Assembly (NCBI RefSeq): GCF_001879695.1 | Contig: NZ_MNBL01000072.1 | Location: 1-42,101 of the forward strand | Direction of reading: 5' to 3' | Length of the DNA: 42,101 nucleotides | From: Nioella sediminis | GTDB lineage: Bacteria; Pseudomonadota; Alphaproteobacteria; Rhodobacterales; Rhodobacteraceae | In this document: in pieces, positions 16,354 through 25,597 of the stretch | How positions within the stretch are numbered: position 1 is the stretch's first letter | Layout of the letters: each line of letters starts with the position of its first letter | Position numbers and translations under genes: made by a program | Notes under the pieces: model-generated | The model's input: only the letters and a program-made list of their open reading frames with translations | Told to the model about the DNA's origin: nothing | Databases searched by the model: none

Positions 16354-16445
16354 CGGTTTCGCCGCCTGCCGGCGTCGACCGGGGAGCGGCCCTTCTCAAC
16401 CCCCCGCTTGCGCGGGAGGCCTCGGCGGTCCGCGTTGCCACGGAG
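16354..16445. repeat. Dispersed intergenic repeat, copy A
   Basis: About 90 bp resembling 32635-32722 along its whole length: CGGTTTCGCC at the left, GTCGACC and GAGCG in the middle, TCAACCCCC then a GCxxxCGCGGG hairpin, and CCGCGTTxCCACGG at the right. Both copies sit just downstream of a gene on the plus strand (murD, recN). The core hairpin has no T-run. Confidence 0.7.
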
Positions 16446-16503
16446 CTGTGGCGACGGAGGCGCATAGGGTCTGGCGGCGGGTCTGGTTGCGAGGGAGGGA
16501 TGC

Positions 16504-16537
16504 CTCCGGCGGAGGTATTTGGGGCCAAGATGAAAGA
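16504..16537 (+). repeat. Hairpin plus GGTATTT..CCAAGATGAAAGA element, copy 1
   Basis: CCTCCGGCGGAGG forms a short hairpin followed by TATTT and then GGCCAAGATGAAAGA. Nearly the same 25-base tail recurs in reverse at 38179-38203, also downstream of a gene in its own orientation (cobT). It looks like a shared 3'-end or terminator-like element. The remaining bases of the gap 16279-16668 show nothing I recognise. Confidence 0.6.
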
Positions 16538-16668
16538 GGCCGGGCAAGGGGGGGGAGAGAGGCGCGTGCCCGGTTGTAACGGGTGGGGCCGGGAAATCCC
16601 CGATCCGTCCCATTTTCGTCAAACTGTCAGAGCAGCCTGAGCGCGTCACAAGTGCCGGGAGAAGCCAG

Positions 16669-17394
16669 ATGAGTCGCGTGTCCGTTTTCGTCGATGGAGA
16701 GAATATCTCGGCCAATTTCGCGCTGAGGATCTTTCATGGGGCGCAGGAGTTGGGTGAAGTCGATTTCTTTCGCGTCTATGGCGATGCGGGGCTGCTAAAG
16801 GGGTGGGATGACACGCCGGGTTTCCGGCTGGTCCATTCGGGTATCGGCAAGAATGCGGCCGACCTGTTGTTGACGGTCGATGCCATGGAACGGGCGTTGA
16901 GCGGGGCCTGTGACGCGGTGGTCATCGCAAGCTCTGACGGGGATTTCCGGCATCTGGCCGAGCGGCTGCGCGAACGCGGGATGACGGTGATGGGCATCGG
17001 GCAGGAACGGGCCGGGCTGCGCTTCAAGGCCAGTTGCAGCCGGTTTGTGTCGCTCAGCCAGAAGAGCGCTGCGCGCAGGGATGAGGACGCACCCTCTGCT
17101 GGCCTACCTGCCGAACCCGATCCGGCACACACGGACGCGCCGCTTGCGGTCAGGAAATGGCCTGCCGCCATCACGCAGCTGATCCTTGAATTCGGTCAGT
17201 CCGGCGGGCTGACAACCAGCGAGATTGGCATGCTGATGGGCGCCCGCCACCGCGTTCACATCCGTGAGCATCCGGACAGGACGTGGAAGGAATATCTGGA
17301 GAAGCGTCACGGTCTTTTTGAGCTGGCGCAGGGCGCGCGGGGGCTGACTGTTTCGGTACGAACCGATCAAGCGGCCAAAATCGCGGCGGAGTAG
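16669..17394 (+). CDS. NYN-domain (PIN-like RNase) protein with C-terminal OST-HTH/LOTUS domain
   Basis: A 241-residue soluble protein. Residues 1-130 form a NYN/LabA-type nuclease-like domain with its acidic residues in the usual places: VFVDGEN near 6-12, KNAADLLLTVDAM near 62, and VIASSDGDFRHLA near 84. Residues 165-235 (ITQLILEFGQSGGLTTSEIG, then HPDRTWKEYLEKRHGLFEL) resemble the OST-HTH/LOTUS winged helix that binds RNA. NYN proteins are metal-dependent RNases where studied. A GGGAGAAG ribosome site precedes the ATG. The gene is flanked by gaps of 390 and 193 bp, so it may be an insertion into the dcw cluster with its own promoter. Role unknown. Confidence 0.88.
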   Translation: MSRVSVFVDGENISANFALRIFHGAQELGEVDFFRVYGDAGLLKGWDDTPGFRLVHSGIGKNAADLLLTVDAMERALSGACDAVVIASSDGDFRHLAERLRERGMTVMGIGQERAGLRFKASCSRFVSLSQKSAARRDEDAPSAGLPAEPDPAHTDAPLAVRKWPAAITQLILEFGQSGGLTTSEIGMLMGARHRVHIREHPDRTWKEYLEKRHGLFELAQGARGLTVSVRTDQAAKIAAE

Positions 17395-17587
17395 CCGCGC
17401 GCGGGGGCTGTCTGTTATCCCGTGGTGGCCTGTCGGGTCAGAGGATGCGCGGTCGGCCGTAAGCGCGGGTCTTTGCGCTGAACCGCGTGGTCATCGCCAT
17501 TTCCCTAGCCGCACAGGGATTTTCGCGCTAGACTGCCGATCAGACCCGGAAAACCGGGCATTCAGAGGCAGTATCGGGCGGTACTCA

Positions 17588-18754
17588 ATGACGGAAATGG
17601 CGCATGGCACGGTGCTCGTGCAATCTGGCGAAGCGATTCTGCCGCGGTGGTGGCGGACCGTGGATCGGGTTACGCTGGCCTGTATTCTGACCCTGTTCCT
17701 GATCGGGTTGCTTCTGGGATTTGCCGCCTCGCCGCCGCTGGCCGAGCGCAACGGGCATGAGCCTTTCTATTACGTCTACAAACAGGCGTTTTTCGGCGGC
17801 ATGGCCTTCGTCGCGATGATCCTGACCTCGATGATGTCTCCCATCATGGTGCGCCGGCTTGGGGTCATGGGGTTTTTCGCGGCCTTCGCGGCGCTGGCGC
17901 TGCTGCCGGTGTTCGGCACCGATTTCGGGCAAGGCGCGACACGGTGGTATTCGCTCGGCTTTGCCAGCTTGCAGCCCTCGGAATTTCTCAAGCCCGTCTT
18001 CGTGATCTTCACCGCCTGGATGATCGCCGCCAGCCAGCAGATCGCGGGGCCGCCGGGCAAGACGCTGTCGCTTTTTGTGATGCTGATCATCGTGGGGTTC
18101 CTGGTGATGCAGCCCGATTACGGGCAGGGGGCGCTGATCCTCTTTGCCTGGGCGGTGATCTATTTCGTGGCCGGTGCGCCGATATGGGTGCTTGGGCTGG
18201 TGGCGATACTTGTCTGCGCGGGCGGGGTCTTTGCCTATTCCGCGTCCCAGCATGTGGCGCGGCGGATCGATGGGTTCCTGTCGCCCGAGGTCGACCCCAA
18301 CACGCAGCTGGCCTATGCAGCCAATGCCATCCGCGAGGGGGGCATCTTCGGCACGGGTTTGGGCGAGGGATCGGTCAAGTGGACGCTGCCTGACGCCCAT
18401 ACGGATTTCATCATCGCGGTGGCGGCAGAGGAATACGGGCTGGTCCTGGTCCTGTTGATCATCGCGCTTTTTGCCACCGTGGCGATGCGGGCGTTTTTCC
18501 GGTTGATGAAGGAGCGCGACCCGTTTACCCGGCTGGCCGGTGCGGGGATTGCGTCGCTCTTTGCGCTGCAGTCGATCATCAATATGGGGGTGGCGGTTCG
18601 GCTGCTGCCTGCCAAGGGGATGACGCTGCCTTTCGTGTCCTATGGCGGCTCGTCGCTGATTGCGACGGGGATCGCCGTGGGGATGCTTCTGTCTTTCACC
18701 CGGTCGCGTCCACAGGGCGAGATCGGCGATATCCTTCTGAACCGGCACAGGTGA
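17588..18754 (+). CDS. ftsW: Septal peptidoglycan glycosyltransferase FtsW
   Basis: SEDS-family polytopic membrane enzyme that polymerises lipid II at the septum with FtsI. The 388-residue protein has about ten membrane segments and the SEDS motifs [20 protein letters not shown] and [12 protein letters not shown], with [10 protein letters not shown] near the C-terminus. It begins after a 193-bp gap, so a promoter may lie in 17395-17587, though none was convincing by eye. murG follows after 4 bp. Confidence 0.96.
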   Translation: MTEMAHGTVLVQSGEAILPRWWRTVDRVTLACILTLFLIGLLLGFAASPPLAERNGHEPFYYVYKQAFFGGMAFVAMILTSMMSPIMVRRLGVMGFFAAFAALALLPVFGTDFGQGATRWYSLGFASLQPSEFLKPVFVIFTAWMIAASQQIAGPPGKTLSLFVMLIIVGFLVMQPDYGQGALILFAWAVIYFVAGAPIWVLGLVAILVCAGGVFAYSASQHVARRIDGFLSPEVDPNTQLAYAANAIREGGIFGTGLGEGSVKWTLPDAHTDFIIAVAAEEYGLVLVLLIIALFATVAMRAFFRLMKERDPFTRLAGAGIASLFALQSIINMGVAVRLLPAKGMTLPFVSYGGSSLIATGIAVGMLLSFTRSRPQGEIGDILLNRHR

Positions 18755-18758
18755 GTTC

Positions 18759-19874
18759 ATGTCAAACGGCCCCCTCTTGATCATCGCGGCAGGCGGAACG
18801 GGCGGGCATATGTTCCCCGCGCAGGCGCTGGCCGAGGTGATGATCCGCAAGGGCTGGCGGGTGCGGCTGTCGACGGATGCGCGCGGGGCGCGTTATGCGG
18901 GTGGCTTTCCTCATATGGTCGAGGTGCGGCAGGTGGCGTCGGCCACCTTCGCGCGCGGGGGCGTGCTGGCCAAGCTGGTGGTGCCGTTCCGCATTCTGGG
19001 CGGGATCGTGTCGGCCACGCTTGGCATGATGCGTGACAAGCCCGCCGTGGTGGTGGGCTTTGGCGGCTATCCGACCATCCCGGCGCTGGCGGCGGCCTGG
19101 ATCACGCGCAGGCCCCGGATGATTCATGAACAGAACGGGGTTCTGGGGCGGGTCAACAAGCTCTTTGCCAAGCGCGTCGATGCGGTGGCTTGCGGGACGT
19201 GGCCGACGGCTTTGCCTGCGGGTATCGAGGGCATCCATACCGGCAACCCGGTGCGCGGGGCGGTGCTGGAGCGGGCGGGCGCGGCCTATATCACGCCGGG
19301 GGACTATCCGATGAGCCTGCTGGTCATCGGTGGCAGCCAGGGCGCGCGCATTCTGTCCGATGTTGTTCCCGCCGCCGTGGCGCTGCTGCCCGAGGAGATC
19401 CGCCAATATGTGCGCGTTGCCCAACAGGCGCGCCCCGAGGATCAGGACCGGGTCATCGCCGCTTATTACGAGACCGGCGTGGGCTGCGAGGTCGAACCCT
19501 TCTTCCGGGATATCCCCCGCCGCTTGTCCGAGGCGCAGTTGGTGATCAGCCGGTCGGGCGCGTCTTCGGTCGCCGATATCTCGGTCATCGGACGGCCTTC
19601 GATCCTTGTGCCTTACGCCGCCGCCACCGCCGACCACCAGACCGCCAATGCGCAAGGGTTGGTCGATGCAGGCGCCGCGATCCGCATCCCTGAAAGCAAA
19701 TTCACCCCCGAGGCGCTGGCCGAGGCCATCGCAACCGTGCTCAGCCAACCCGATGCCGCGCTGATGATGTCTCAGGCCGCGCTGTCGGTCGGGATGCCCA
19801 ATGCCACCGAACTGCTGGTCGGGCTTGTCGAGGAACTGGCCGGGGAAGACGCCACCGAAAAGGACACTGCATGA
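18759..19874 (+). CDS. murG: UDP-GlcNAc:lipid I N-acetylglucosaminyltransferase MurG
   Basis: Peripheral membrane GT-B glycosyltransferase that converts lipid I to lipid II on the cytosolic face. The 371-residue protein shows the N-terminal glycine loop [33 protein letters not shown] and [13 protein letters not shown], then [12 protein letters not shown] and [11 protein letters not shown] for UDP-GlcNAc binding. It overlaps murC by 4 bases. Confidence 0.96.
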   Translation: MSNGPLLIIAAGGTGGHMFPAQALAEVMIRKGWRVRLSTDARGARYAGGFPHMVEVRQVASATFARGGVLAKLVVPFRILGGIVSATLGMMRDKPAVVVGFGGYPTIPALAAAWITRRPRMIHEQNGVLGRVNKLFAKRVDAVACGTWPTALPAGIEGIHTGNPVRGAVLERAGAAYITPGDYPMSLLVIGGSQGARILSDVVPAAVALLPEEIRQYVRVAQQARPEDQDRVIAAYYETGVGCEVEPFFRDIPRRLSEAQLVISRSGASSVADISVIGRPSILVPYAAATADHQTANAQGLVDAGAAIRIPESKFTPEALAEAIATVLSQPDAALMMSQAALSVGMPNATELLVGLVEELAGEDATEKDTA

Positions 19875-21271
19875 ACGCCGCCGCCACCAAACTGCCCACC
19901 CAACTGGGCGCGATCCATTTCGTCGGCATTGGCGGCATCGGCATGTCGGGGATTGCCGAGGTGCTGCTGAACCATGGCTATGCGGTGCAGGGATCGGACC
20001 TGAAGCCCTCCAAGATCACCGAGCGGCTGGAATCCTTGGGCGCGCGCATCTTCATCGGCCAGAAGGCCGAGAATCTGGACAATGCCGAGGTGGTGGTGAT
20101 CTCGTCGGCCATCAAACCCGGCAACCCGGAGCTTGATGCCGCGCGTTTACAGGGCCTGCCGGTTGTCCGCCGGGCCGAGATGCTGGCGGAGCTGATGCGC
20201 CTGCGCTCGAACATCGCCGTGGCGGGGACGCACGGGAAAACCACCACCACGACCATGGTGGCGACGCTGCTGGATGCAGGCGGCGTCGATCCCACGGTGA
20301 TCAATGGCGGCATCATCCACGCCTATGGCTCGAACGCGCGGGTGGGGCAGGGCGACTGGATGGTTGTGGAGGCCGACGAGTCAGATGGCAGCTTTAACCG
20401 TCTGCCCGCGACCATCGCCATCATCACCAATATCGACCCCGAGCATATGGAACACTGGGGCGATTTCGACCGGCTGCGGCAGGGCTTCCTCGATTTCGCG
20501 TCGAACATTCCCTTCTATGGGCTGGTTGTCTGCTGCACCGATCACCCCGAGGTGCAAAGCCTCGTGGGCAAGATCACCGACCGGCGTGTGGTCACCTATG
20601 GCTTCAACGCGCAGGCCGATGTGCGGGCGGTGAACCTGACCTACAAGGCGGGCGTTGCGCATTTCGACATTCGGCTCGGCAATGAGGAGCAGGTGATCGA
20701 GGGCTGCACCCTGCCGATGCCCGGCGATCACAATGTCTCCAACGCGCTGGCCGCCGTGGCCGTGGCCCGCCATCTGGGTATGAAATCCGCTGAAATCCGC
20801 GCCGCACTGGCCAATTTCAAGGGCGTCAACCGCCGCTTTACCAAGGTGGGCGAGGTGAATGGGATCACCATCATCGACGATTACGGCCACCATCCGGTGG
20901 AAATCGCCGCCGTGCTGAAAGCCGCCCGTCAGGCCACCGAGGGCCGGGTCATCGCAGTCCATCAGCCGCACCGCTACAGCCGCTTGCATTCGCTGTTCGA
21001 GGACTTTTGCACCTGCTTCAACGAGGCCGACGTGGTCGCCATCGCCGAGGTCTACGCGGCGGGCGAGGACCCCATTGAAGGCGCGACGCGAGATGGCCTG
21101 GTCGCGGGCCTCGTCGCCCACGGCCACCGCCACGCCCGCGCCATATTGAACGAGGATGATCTGGAACGGCTGGTCCGGGAACAGGCCCGTCCGGGGGATA
21201 TGGTCGTGTGCCTTGGGGCCGGGACGATCAGCGCTTGGGCCCACGGGCTGCCCGCGCGGTTGAAGGGTTAG
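19871..21271 (+). CDS. murC: UDP-MurNAc:L-alanine ligase MurC
   Basis: First Mur ligase, adding L-alanine to UDP-MurNAc. The 466-residue protein starts with the Rossmann-like segment [18 protein letters not shown], has the ATP loop [14 protein letters not shown] near 117, [11 protein letters not shown] near 165 and [10 protein letters not shown] near 330. An ATGA overlap couples it to murG. It is followed by five small membrane-protein genes before murB. Confidence 0.97.
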   Translation: MNAAATKLPTQLGAIHFVGIGGIGMSGIAEVLLNHGYAVQGSDLKPSKITERLESLGARIFIGQKAENLDNAEVVVISSAIKPGNPELDAARLQGLPVVRRAEMLAELMRLRSNIAVAGTHGKTTTTTMVATLLDAGGVDPTVINGGIIHAYGSNARVGQGDWMVVEADESDGSFNRLPATIAIITNIDPEHMEHWGDFDRLRQGFLDFASNIPFYGLVVCCTDHPEVQSLVGKITDRRVVTYGFNAQADVRAVNLTYKAGVAHFDIRLGNEEQVIEGCTLPMPGDHNVSNALAAVAVARHLGMKSAEIRAALANFKGVNRRFTKVGEVNGITIIDDYGHHPVEIAAVLKAARQATEGRVIAVHQPHRYSRLHSLFEDFCTCFNEADVVAIAEVYAAGEDPIEGATRDGLVAGLVAHGHRHARAILNEDDLERLVREQARPGDMVVCLGAGTISAWAHGLPARLKG

Positions 21272-21313
21272 TCGTCCCGGTCGGTTCGGCTGGCAAGAAG
21301 AGGAGGGACTGAC

Positions 21314-21568
21314 ATGACGATCTCGCTCACGCTGGCCTGTGTCTGGGTCGTGGCGGCGGCCATTGTCGCGTTTTTGCCGATGCGGATGCAGTATGTGCCG
21401 GGCCTGACGCTGCTGGTTCTCGCGGTCCCTCTGCTCGTCTTTATCGGCATTCAGCATTCGTTTTGGGTGGTACTTCTGGCGCTGGCGGGGCTGGTGTCGA
21501 TGTTTCGCCGTCCGCTGTGGTTCTTGGGACGACATTTGTGGGGACGTCTGAGAGAAGGAGGCACGTGA
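21314..21568 (+). CDS. DUF2484 small membrane protein, copy 1
   Basis: An 84-residue hydrophobic protein with two to three membrane segments (residues 3-20, 28-46, 50-65) and a basic C-terminal tail (FRRPLWFLGRHLWGRL). It matches the pattern of DUF2484, a family I know from dcw clusters of Rhodobacterales between murC and murB. An AGGAGGGACTGAC ribosome site precedes the ATG. The stop overlaps copy 2 by one base. Function unknown. Confidence 0.82.
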   Translation: MTISLTLACVWVVAAAIVAFLPMRMQYVPGLTLLVLAVPLLVFIGIQHSFWVVLLALAGLVSMFRRPLWFLGRHLWGRLREGGT

Positions 21569-21831
21569 TGCCGTTTTCCCTGACTTTGGCGAGCCTTTGG
21601 GGGCTTACGGCCTGCCTGTTGGGCCTGACCCCGAGCCGCTTTCACTGGCCCGCGGCCATCGTTCTGATCGCCACGGGCATTCCCTTGCTGGGATATGCGA
21701 CCATGCAGATGGGGCCTTGGTGGGGCTTGGCCCTGCTGGCCGCTGGCGTGTCGGTCCTGCGCTGGCCGGTGTTCTACGCGGGGCGCTGGCTGCGCCGCCG
21801 CCTGTTGCAGCGGAGTGCGCATGAATCCTGA
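21568..21831 (+). CDS. DUF2484-like small membrane protein, copy 2
   Basis: An 87-residue protein, clearly a tandem relative of the preceding gene: both begin (S)LTLAxxW, continue with a second segment ending PLL, and close with a GL-S-R-P-GR-L pattern. GAGAAGGAGG lies upstream inside copy 1, and TGATG joins the two. Its end overlaps the next gene by 11 bases. No function is known to me; a membrane role linked to wall synthesis is inferred from position only. Confidence 0.78.
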   Translation: MPFSLTLASLWGLTACLLGLTPSRFHWPAAIVLIATGIPLLGYATMQMGPWWGLALLAAGVSVLRWPVFYAGRWLRRRLLQRSAHES

Positions 21832-22132
21832 GGCGCTGATCGCCATCGGTACGGGGCTGGTTGTGGGCTCTGGCATCGGGTTTGTCCTTGGGCGCTATGC
21901 GGGCGGGGGCTGGCTGTTCAGCTTTTGCCTGCTTTTGGGCCTGCCCGCGCTAGGCCTGCTGAGCAGCGACGTGCTGGAGGCCATCGGCATTCCGCGCGAG
22001 GGGTTCAACCACCTGGGCTATTTCGCCTTCAGCATGTTTGTTCTGATGCCGGGCATGGCGGGGGCAATCGTTTTTGGCGGGATCGGCCTGTGGCGTGCGT
22101 CGCGGGTGCGCCGGGATGAGGATACGAAGTGA
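21821..22132 (+). CDS. Small membrane protein A (GFNHLGY type)
   Basis: A 103-residue protein with three membrane segments (about 6-24, 32-48, 68-90) and a basic tail (WRASRVRRDEDTK). Its third segment (GFNHLGYFAF, then MPGMAGAIVFGGIG) resembles the same part of the two following proteins, so the three form a local family. The ATG lies within copy 2 of DUF2484 (11-base overlap), and its stop overlaps the next ATG by one base. I do not recognise the family. Confidence 0.72.
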   Translation: MNPEALIAIGTGLVVGSGIGFVLGRYAGGGWLFSFCLLLGLPALGLLSSDVLEAIGIPREGFNHLGYFAFSMFVLMPGMAGAIVFGGIGLWRASRVRRDEDTK

Positions 22133-22440
22133 TGTGGCCGCTGATCGGAATGGTGGCGGTCTGTCTCGTGCTCGGCTTCGCGCTGTCCTGGGTCATCGGA
22201 CGTTACCTCAGCCGGGCGCTGTTGCGCGGGGTCTGGCTGGCTTTGGTGCTGATCTTTGCGATGCTGATGTGGCCCGTAGTGCAGATCTGGGCGGGCTGGC
22301 GCGAAGGCACCGGGTTTGACGGTGTGGCGGAGTTCTATCTTGCCGTGGCCTTCGTATTGCCGACGCTGGTGGCGGCGATTGTCGGGGGCAAGATGGGGGC
22401 CGCTGCGAGGGGGCGCCGGTCCGGGCTGGATCGGGGCTAA
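22132..22440 (+). CDS. Small membrane protein B (TGFDG type)
   Basis: A 102-residue protein with three membrane segments (3-22, 33-53, 66-88) and a basic tail (AARGRRSGLDRG). It shares GFxLxxxxGRY with protein A and GTGFDGVAEFYLAVAF-PT-AAIVGGKMG with proteins A and C. The ATG is chosen at the TGATG junction with protein A; a GTG three bases upstream is also possible. Function unknown. Confidence 0.7.
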   Translation: MWPLIGMVAVCLVLGFALSWVIGRYLSRALLRGVWLALVLIFAMLMWPVVQIWAGWREGTGFDGVAEFYLAVAFVLPTLVAAIVGGKMGAAARGRRSGLDRG

Positions 22441-22478
22441 AGGCTGGACAGCTTGCCGCGACCGGGGCAGGGTGGGGC

Positions 22479-22751
22479 ATGGTCTATGTCGTCCCGATTG
22501 TTTGTTTCGTGATCCCCCTGATCATCGGCACCGCCGCGATGCGGCACCGCAAGGGCTGGCTAGTGCCGGTTCTGGCGCTGCTCGGGGTGGCGATCATGGC
22601 CTGGGCGATCATCCAGGGCCGTCAGAGCACGGGGTTCGACGGGATGGGCTATGCGATTGTCGCGATCCTGATGGCGGCGCCTGCCATTCTGGGCGTGCTG
22701 ATCGGCGGGGCGATCGGCTGGTTTCGCCGCCGTGGCGAAGCGAAGGGATGA
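22479..22751 (+). CDS. Small membrane protein C (TGFDG type)
   Basis: A 90-residue protein with three membrane segments (3-20, 27-45, 58-80) and a basic end (WFRRRGEAKG). STGFDGMGYAIVAILMAAP followed by LIGGAIG aligns with proteins A and B. It starts 38 bp after protein B, with a G-rich ribosome site (GGGTGGGGC). It is the last of five tiny membrane proteins before murB. Function unknown. Confidence 0.72.
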   Translation: MVYVVPIVCFVIPLIIGTAAMRHRKGWLVPVLALLGVAIMAWAIIQGRQSTGFDGMGYAIVAILMAAPAILGVLIGGAIGWFRRRGEAKG

Positions 22752-22796
22752 CGCCGGGGCTTGCGCCTGTGCCAAGGCGGCAGTAGCCAAGCGAAC

Positions 22797-23735
22797 ATGA
22801 CACAGATGCCGACGCCCCGGGGCCGCCTGACGCCCGACCGCCCGCTTTCCGATCTGACCTGGCTGCGCGTCGGCGGGCCTGCGGACTGGCTGTTCCAGCC
22901 TGCGGATATCGACGACTTGAGCGATTTCCTCGCCGCACTGGACCCGGCGGTTCCGGTCTTTCCCATGGGGGTGGGCTCGAACCTGATCGTGCGGGACGGG
23001 GGCTTGCGGGCGGTGGTGATCCGGTTGGGGCGTGGCTTCAACGGGATAGAGACGGGGCAGGGCACGGTGACGGCAGGCGCGGCGGCACTTGACGCGCATG
23101 TGGCGCGCAAGGCGGCGGCGGCGGGGATGGACCTGACCTTCCTGCGGACCATTCCGGGCAGCATCGGCGGCGCGCTGCGGATGAATGCGGGCTGCTATGG
23201 CAGCTATGTGGCCGATCATTTCCTGTCAGCCGAGGCGGTCTTGCGCGATGGCAGTCGCGTGACGCTGACCCGCGACGACATTCATTTCCAGTACCGCCAG
23301 ACCGATCTGCCCGAGGGCGCGGTCATCACTTCGGTCACCTTCCGCGCGGATCCCGGCGATCCCGAGGCGTTGGAGGCCCGTATGGCCGACCAACTGGCCA
23401 AACGCGACGCGACGCAGCCCACGAAAGAGCGCAGCGCCGGCAGCACCTTTCGCAACCCGGCGGGGTTTTCCAGCACGGGTCGCGCCGATGACGTCCATGA
23501 CCTGAAGGCCTGGAAGGTGATCGACGATGCCGGCATGCGCGGGGCCCGGCGGGGAGGCGCGCAGATGTCGGAAAAACACAGCAACTTTCTGCTCAATACC
23601 GGGGGCGCGACGGCGGATGACCTCGAGTCCCTTGGCGAGGAGGTTCGAAAAAGGGTTTTCCAAAACAGCGGAATAGAGCTAGTATGGGAAATCATGCGCG
23701 TCGGCGAACCGGCGTGCGGTGACAAGCCGGAGTAA
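22797..23735 (+). CDS. murB: UDP-N-acetylenolpyruvoylglucosamine reductase MurB
   Basis: FAD enzyme that reduces the enolpyruvyl group to make UDP-MurNAc. The 312-residue protein shows [14 protein letters not shown] and [13 protein letters not shown] (FAD binding), [20 protein letters not shown], and [12 protein letters not shown] with the catalytic serine, then the C-terminal [14 protein letters not shown]. The ATG at 22797 is chosen; a second ATG lies at 22806, and the ribosome site is weak in both cases. Confidence 0.95.
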   Translation: MTQMPTPRGRLTPDRPLSDLTWLRVGGPADWLFQPADIDDLSDFLAALDPAVPVFPMGVGSNLIVRDGGLRAVVIRLGRGFNGIETGQGTVTAGAAALDAHVARKAAAAGMDLTFLRTIPGSIGGALRMNAGCYGSYVADHFLSAEAVLRDGSRVTLTRDDIHFQYRQTDLPEGAVITSVTFRADPGDPEALEARMADQLAKRDATQPTKERSAGSTFRNPAGFSSTGRADDVHDLKAWKVIDDAGMRGARRGGAQMSEKHSNFLLNTGGATADDLESLGEEVRKRVFQNSGIELVWEIMRVGEPACGDKPE

Positions 23736-23777
23736 CCGGCGAAAACGATAAGCCAGACGGGCAGATAAGCCCGCGGC

Positions 23778-24716
23778 ATGAATGAGGCACAGGTGGCGGA
23801 TAGTTCGGGCAGAACACTCCCCACAGTTGCGGTTTTGATGGGCGGACTCTCAGCCGAGCGCGAGGTCAGCCTGTCGTCCGGCAAGGAATGCGTAACCGCG
23901 CTGAGGGATGAAGGATTCACGGTGATCGAGGTCGATGCGGGCCTTGATCTGGCCGAACGGCTTGCCGAGATCAAACCAGATGTCGTGTTCAACGCCCTCC
24001 ATGGCCGGTGGGGTGAAGATGGTTGCGTGCAGGGCATCCTGGAATGGATGCGGCTGCCCTATACCCATTCGGGCGTTCTGGCCTCGGCCCTGGCGATGGA
24101 CAAGCAGCGGTCCAAGGATGTGTTCCGCGCGGCGGGTATTCCGGTGATGGAGAGCATCATCGCCCCGAAATCCGAGATCATGGCCGCCCATCTGATGGAC
24201 CCGCCCTATGTGGTGAAGCCCAATAACGAGGGCTCCTCGGTCGGGGTCTATATCGTGCAGGAGGCGGCAAACGGCCCGCCCGCGCTGTCCGAGGATATGC
24301 CCGAGAGGCTGATGGTCGAAACCTACGCGCCGGGCCGCGAACTGACGGTCACGGTGATGGGTGACCGGGCGCTGACGGTGACCGAGATCTTCACCGATGG
24401 CTGGTATGACTACCACGCCAAGTATTCCGTCGGCGGATCGCGCCACGAGATGCCCGCCGATGTGCCGCAAGAGGTGTTCGAGGCCTGCATGGAACAGGCC
24501 CTGACCGCCCACAACGCGCTTGGCTGCCGGGGCGTGAGCCGCGCCGATTTCCGGTGGGACGACACGCGCGGGCTGGACGGGTTGATCATGCTGGAGGTCA
24601 ACACACAGCCCGGCATGACGCCCACGTCTCTCAGCCCCGAGCAGGGCGAACAATGCGGCATCAGCTTTGGCAAGATGTGCACCTGGATGGTGGAGGATGC
24701 GTCATGCGACAGATAA
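23778..24716 (+). CDS. ddl: D-alanine:D-alanine ligase
   Basis: ATP-grasp enzyme making the D-Ala-D-Ala dipeptide used by MurF. The 312-residue protein has [19 protein letters not shown] at the N-terminus, [18 protein letters not shown] in the ATP-grasp lid, and [18 protein letters not shown] near the C-terminus with the metal-binding Glu and Asn. It overlaps ftsQ by 13 bases. Confidence 0.96.
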   Translation: MNEAQVADSSGRTLPTVAVLMGGLSAEREVSLSSGKECVTALRDEGFTVIEVDAGLDLAERLAEIKPDVVFNALHGRWGEDGCVQGILEWMRLPYTHSGVLASALAMDKQRSKDVFRAAGIPVMESIIAPKSEIMAAHLMDPPYVVKPNNEGSSVGVYIVQEAANGPPALSEDMPERLMVETYAPGRELTVTVMGDRALTVTEIFTDGWYDYHAKYSVGGSRHEMPADVPQEVFEACMEQALTAHNALGCRGVSRADFRWDDTRGLDGLIMLEVNTQPGMTPTSLSPEQGEQCGISFGKMCTWMVEDASCDR

Positions 24717-25597
24717 TCCGCCGCCGGGGGGATGTGCCGCGCGATCCCGCGCCTTCGCGCTGGTCCTACCGAGCGCAGCGGTTGTGGCTGACGCCGCTGT
24801 TCCGGTCGGTGCTGCGGGTCGGTATCCCGTCTTTCCTGATCGCGGGGGCGGTCGGGCTTTATGCCTCTGACCCCGCCAATATTCAGCGGTTGCAGGACAG
24901 TGTCGCGGAGATCCGCCGCTCGGTCGAGGATCGGCCCGAATTTCGCGTCAACCTGATGGCGATCGAAGGCGCGACCCCGGTGCTGGCCGAGGAAATCCGC
25001 GCCACGCTGGCGCTCGACTTCCCCACATCCTCCTTCGATCTGGACCTGCCGCGACTGCGCGACCGGGTCGAGGAGATCCGCGCCGTTGAAACGGCGGAGC
25101 TGCGGGTCCGCTCGGGTGGCGAACTGGCCGTCATCGTGACCGAACGCCGCCCGGCGCTGGTCTGGCAGGCGCGCGAGGGGCTTTGGGTCGTGGATGCGGG
25201 CGGAGAGCGGGTGGCGCCTCTGCTGGCGCGACCGAGGCTGGTGGATCTGCCGGTGATTTCCGGCGATGGCGCGAACGAGGCAGCGGCCGAAGCGATGGCG
25301 CTCTTTGCCGTGGCCCGCCCCCTTGGGGACCGTCTGCGGGGGCTCGTGCGGATGGGTGAACGCCGGTGGGACGTGGTGCTGGAAGACGGGCCGCGCATCC
25401 TGCTGCCCGCCGATCAGCCGGTGCGCGCGCTGGAAGAGGTGCTGGCCCTGCACGATGCGCAGGAGCTTTTGGACAGGGATGTGGCTCGCGTCGACATGCG
25501 CGATGGCACGCGGACGGTGTTGCAACTGACCCCGCAGGCGATGGCGGAACTGCGCCGCATGCGGGCGACGGATATCACGGGAGACCGGAACGGATGA
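24704..25597 (+). CDS. ftsQ: Cell division protein FtsQ
   Basis: Bitopic divisome protein linking early and late division proteins. The 297-residue protein has a basic cytoplasmic tail of about 40 residues, one membrane segment ([19 protein letters not shown]), a POTRA domain starting at [20 protein letters not shown], and the FtsQ/DivIB beta domain ([20 protein letters not shown]). Its ATG lies inside ddl and its stop forms ATGA with ftsA, so ddl, ftsQ and ftsA appear translationally linked. Confidence 0.95.
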   Translation: MRQIIRRRGDVPRDPAPSRWSYRAQRLWLTPLFRSVLRVGIPSFLIAGAVGLYASDPANIQRLQDSVAEIRRSVEDRPEFRVNLMAIEGATPVLAEEIRATLALDFPTSSFDLDLPRLRDRVEEIRAVETAELRVRSGGELAVIVTERRPALVWQAREGLWVVDAGGERVAPLLARPRLVDLPVISGDGANEAAAEAMALFAVARPLGDRLRGLVRMGERRWDVVLEDGPRILLPADQPVRALEEVLALHDAQELLDRDVARVDMRDGTRTVLQLTPQAMAELRRMRATDITGDRNG

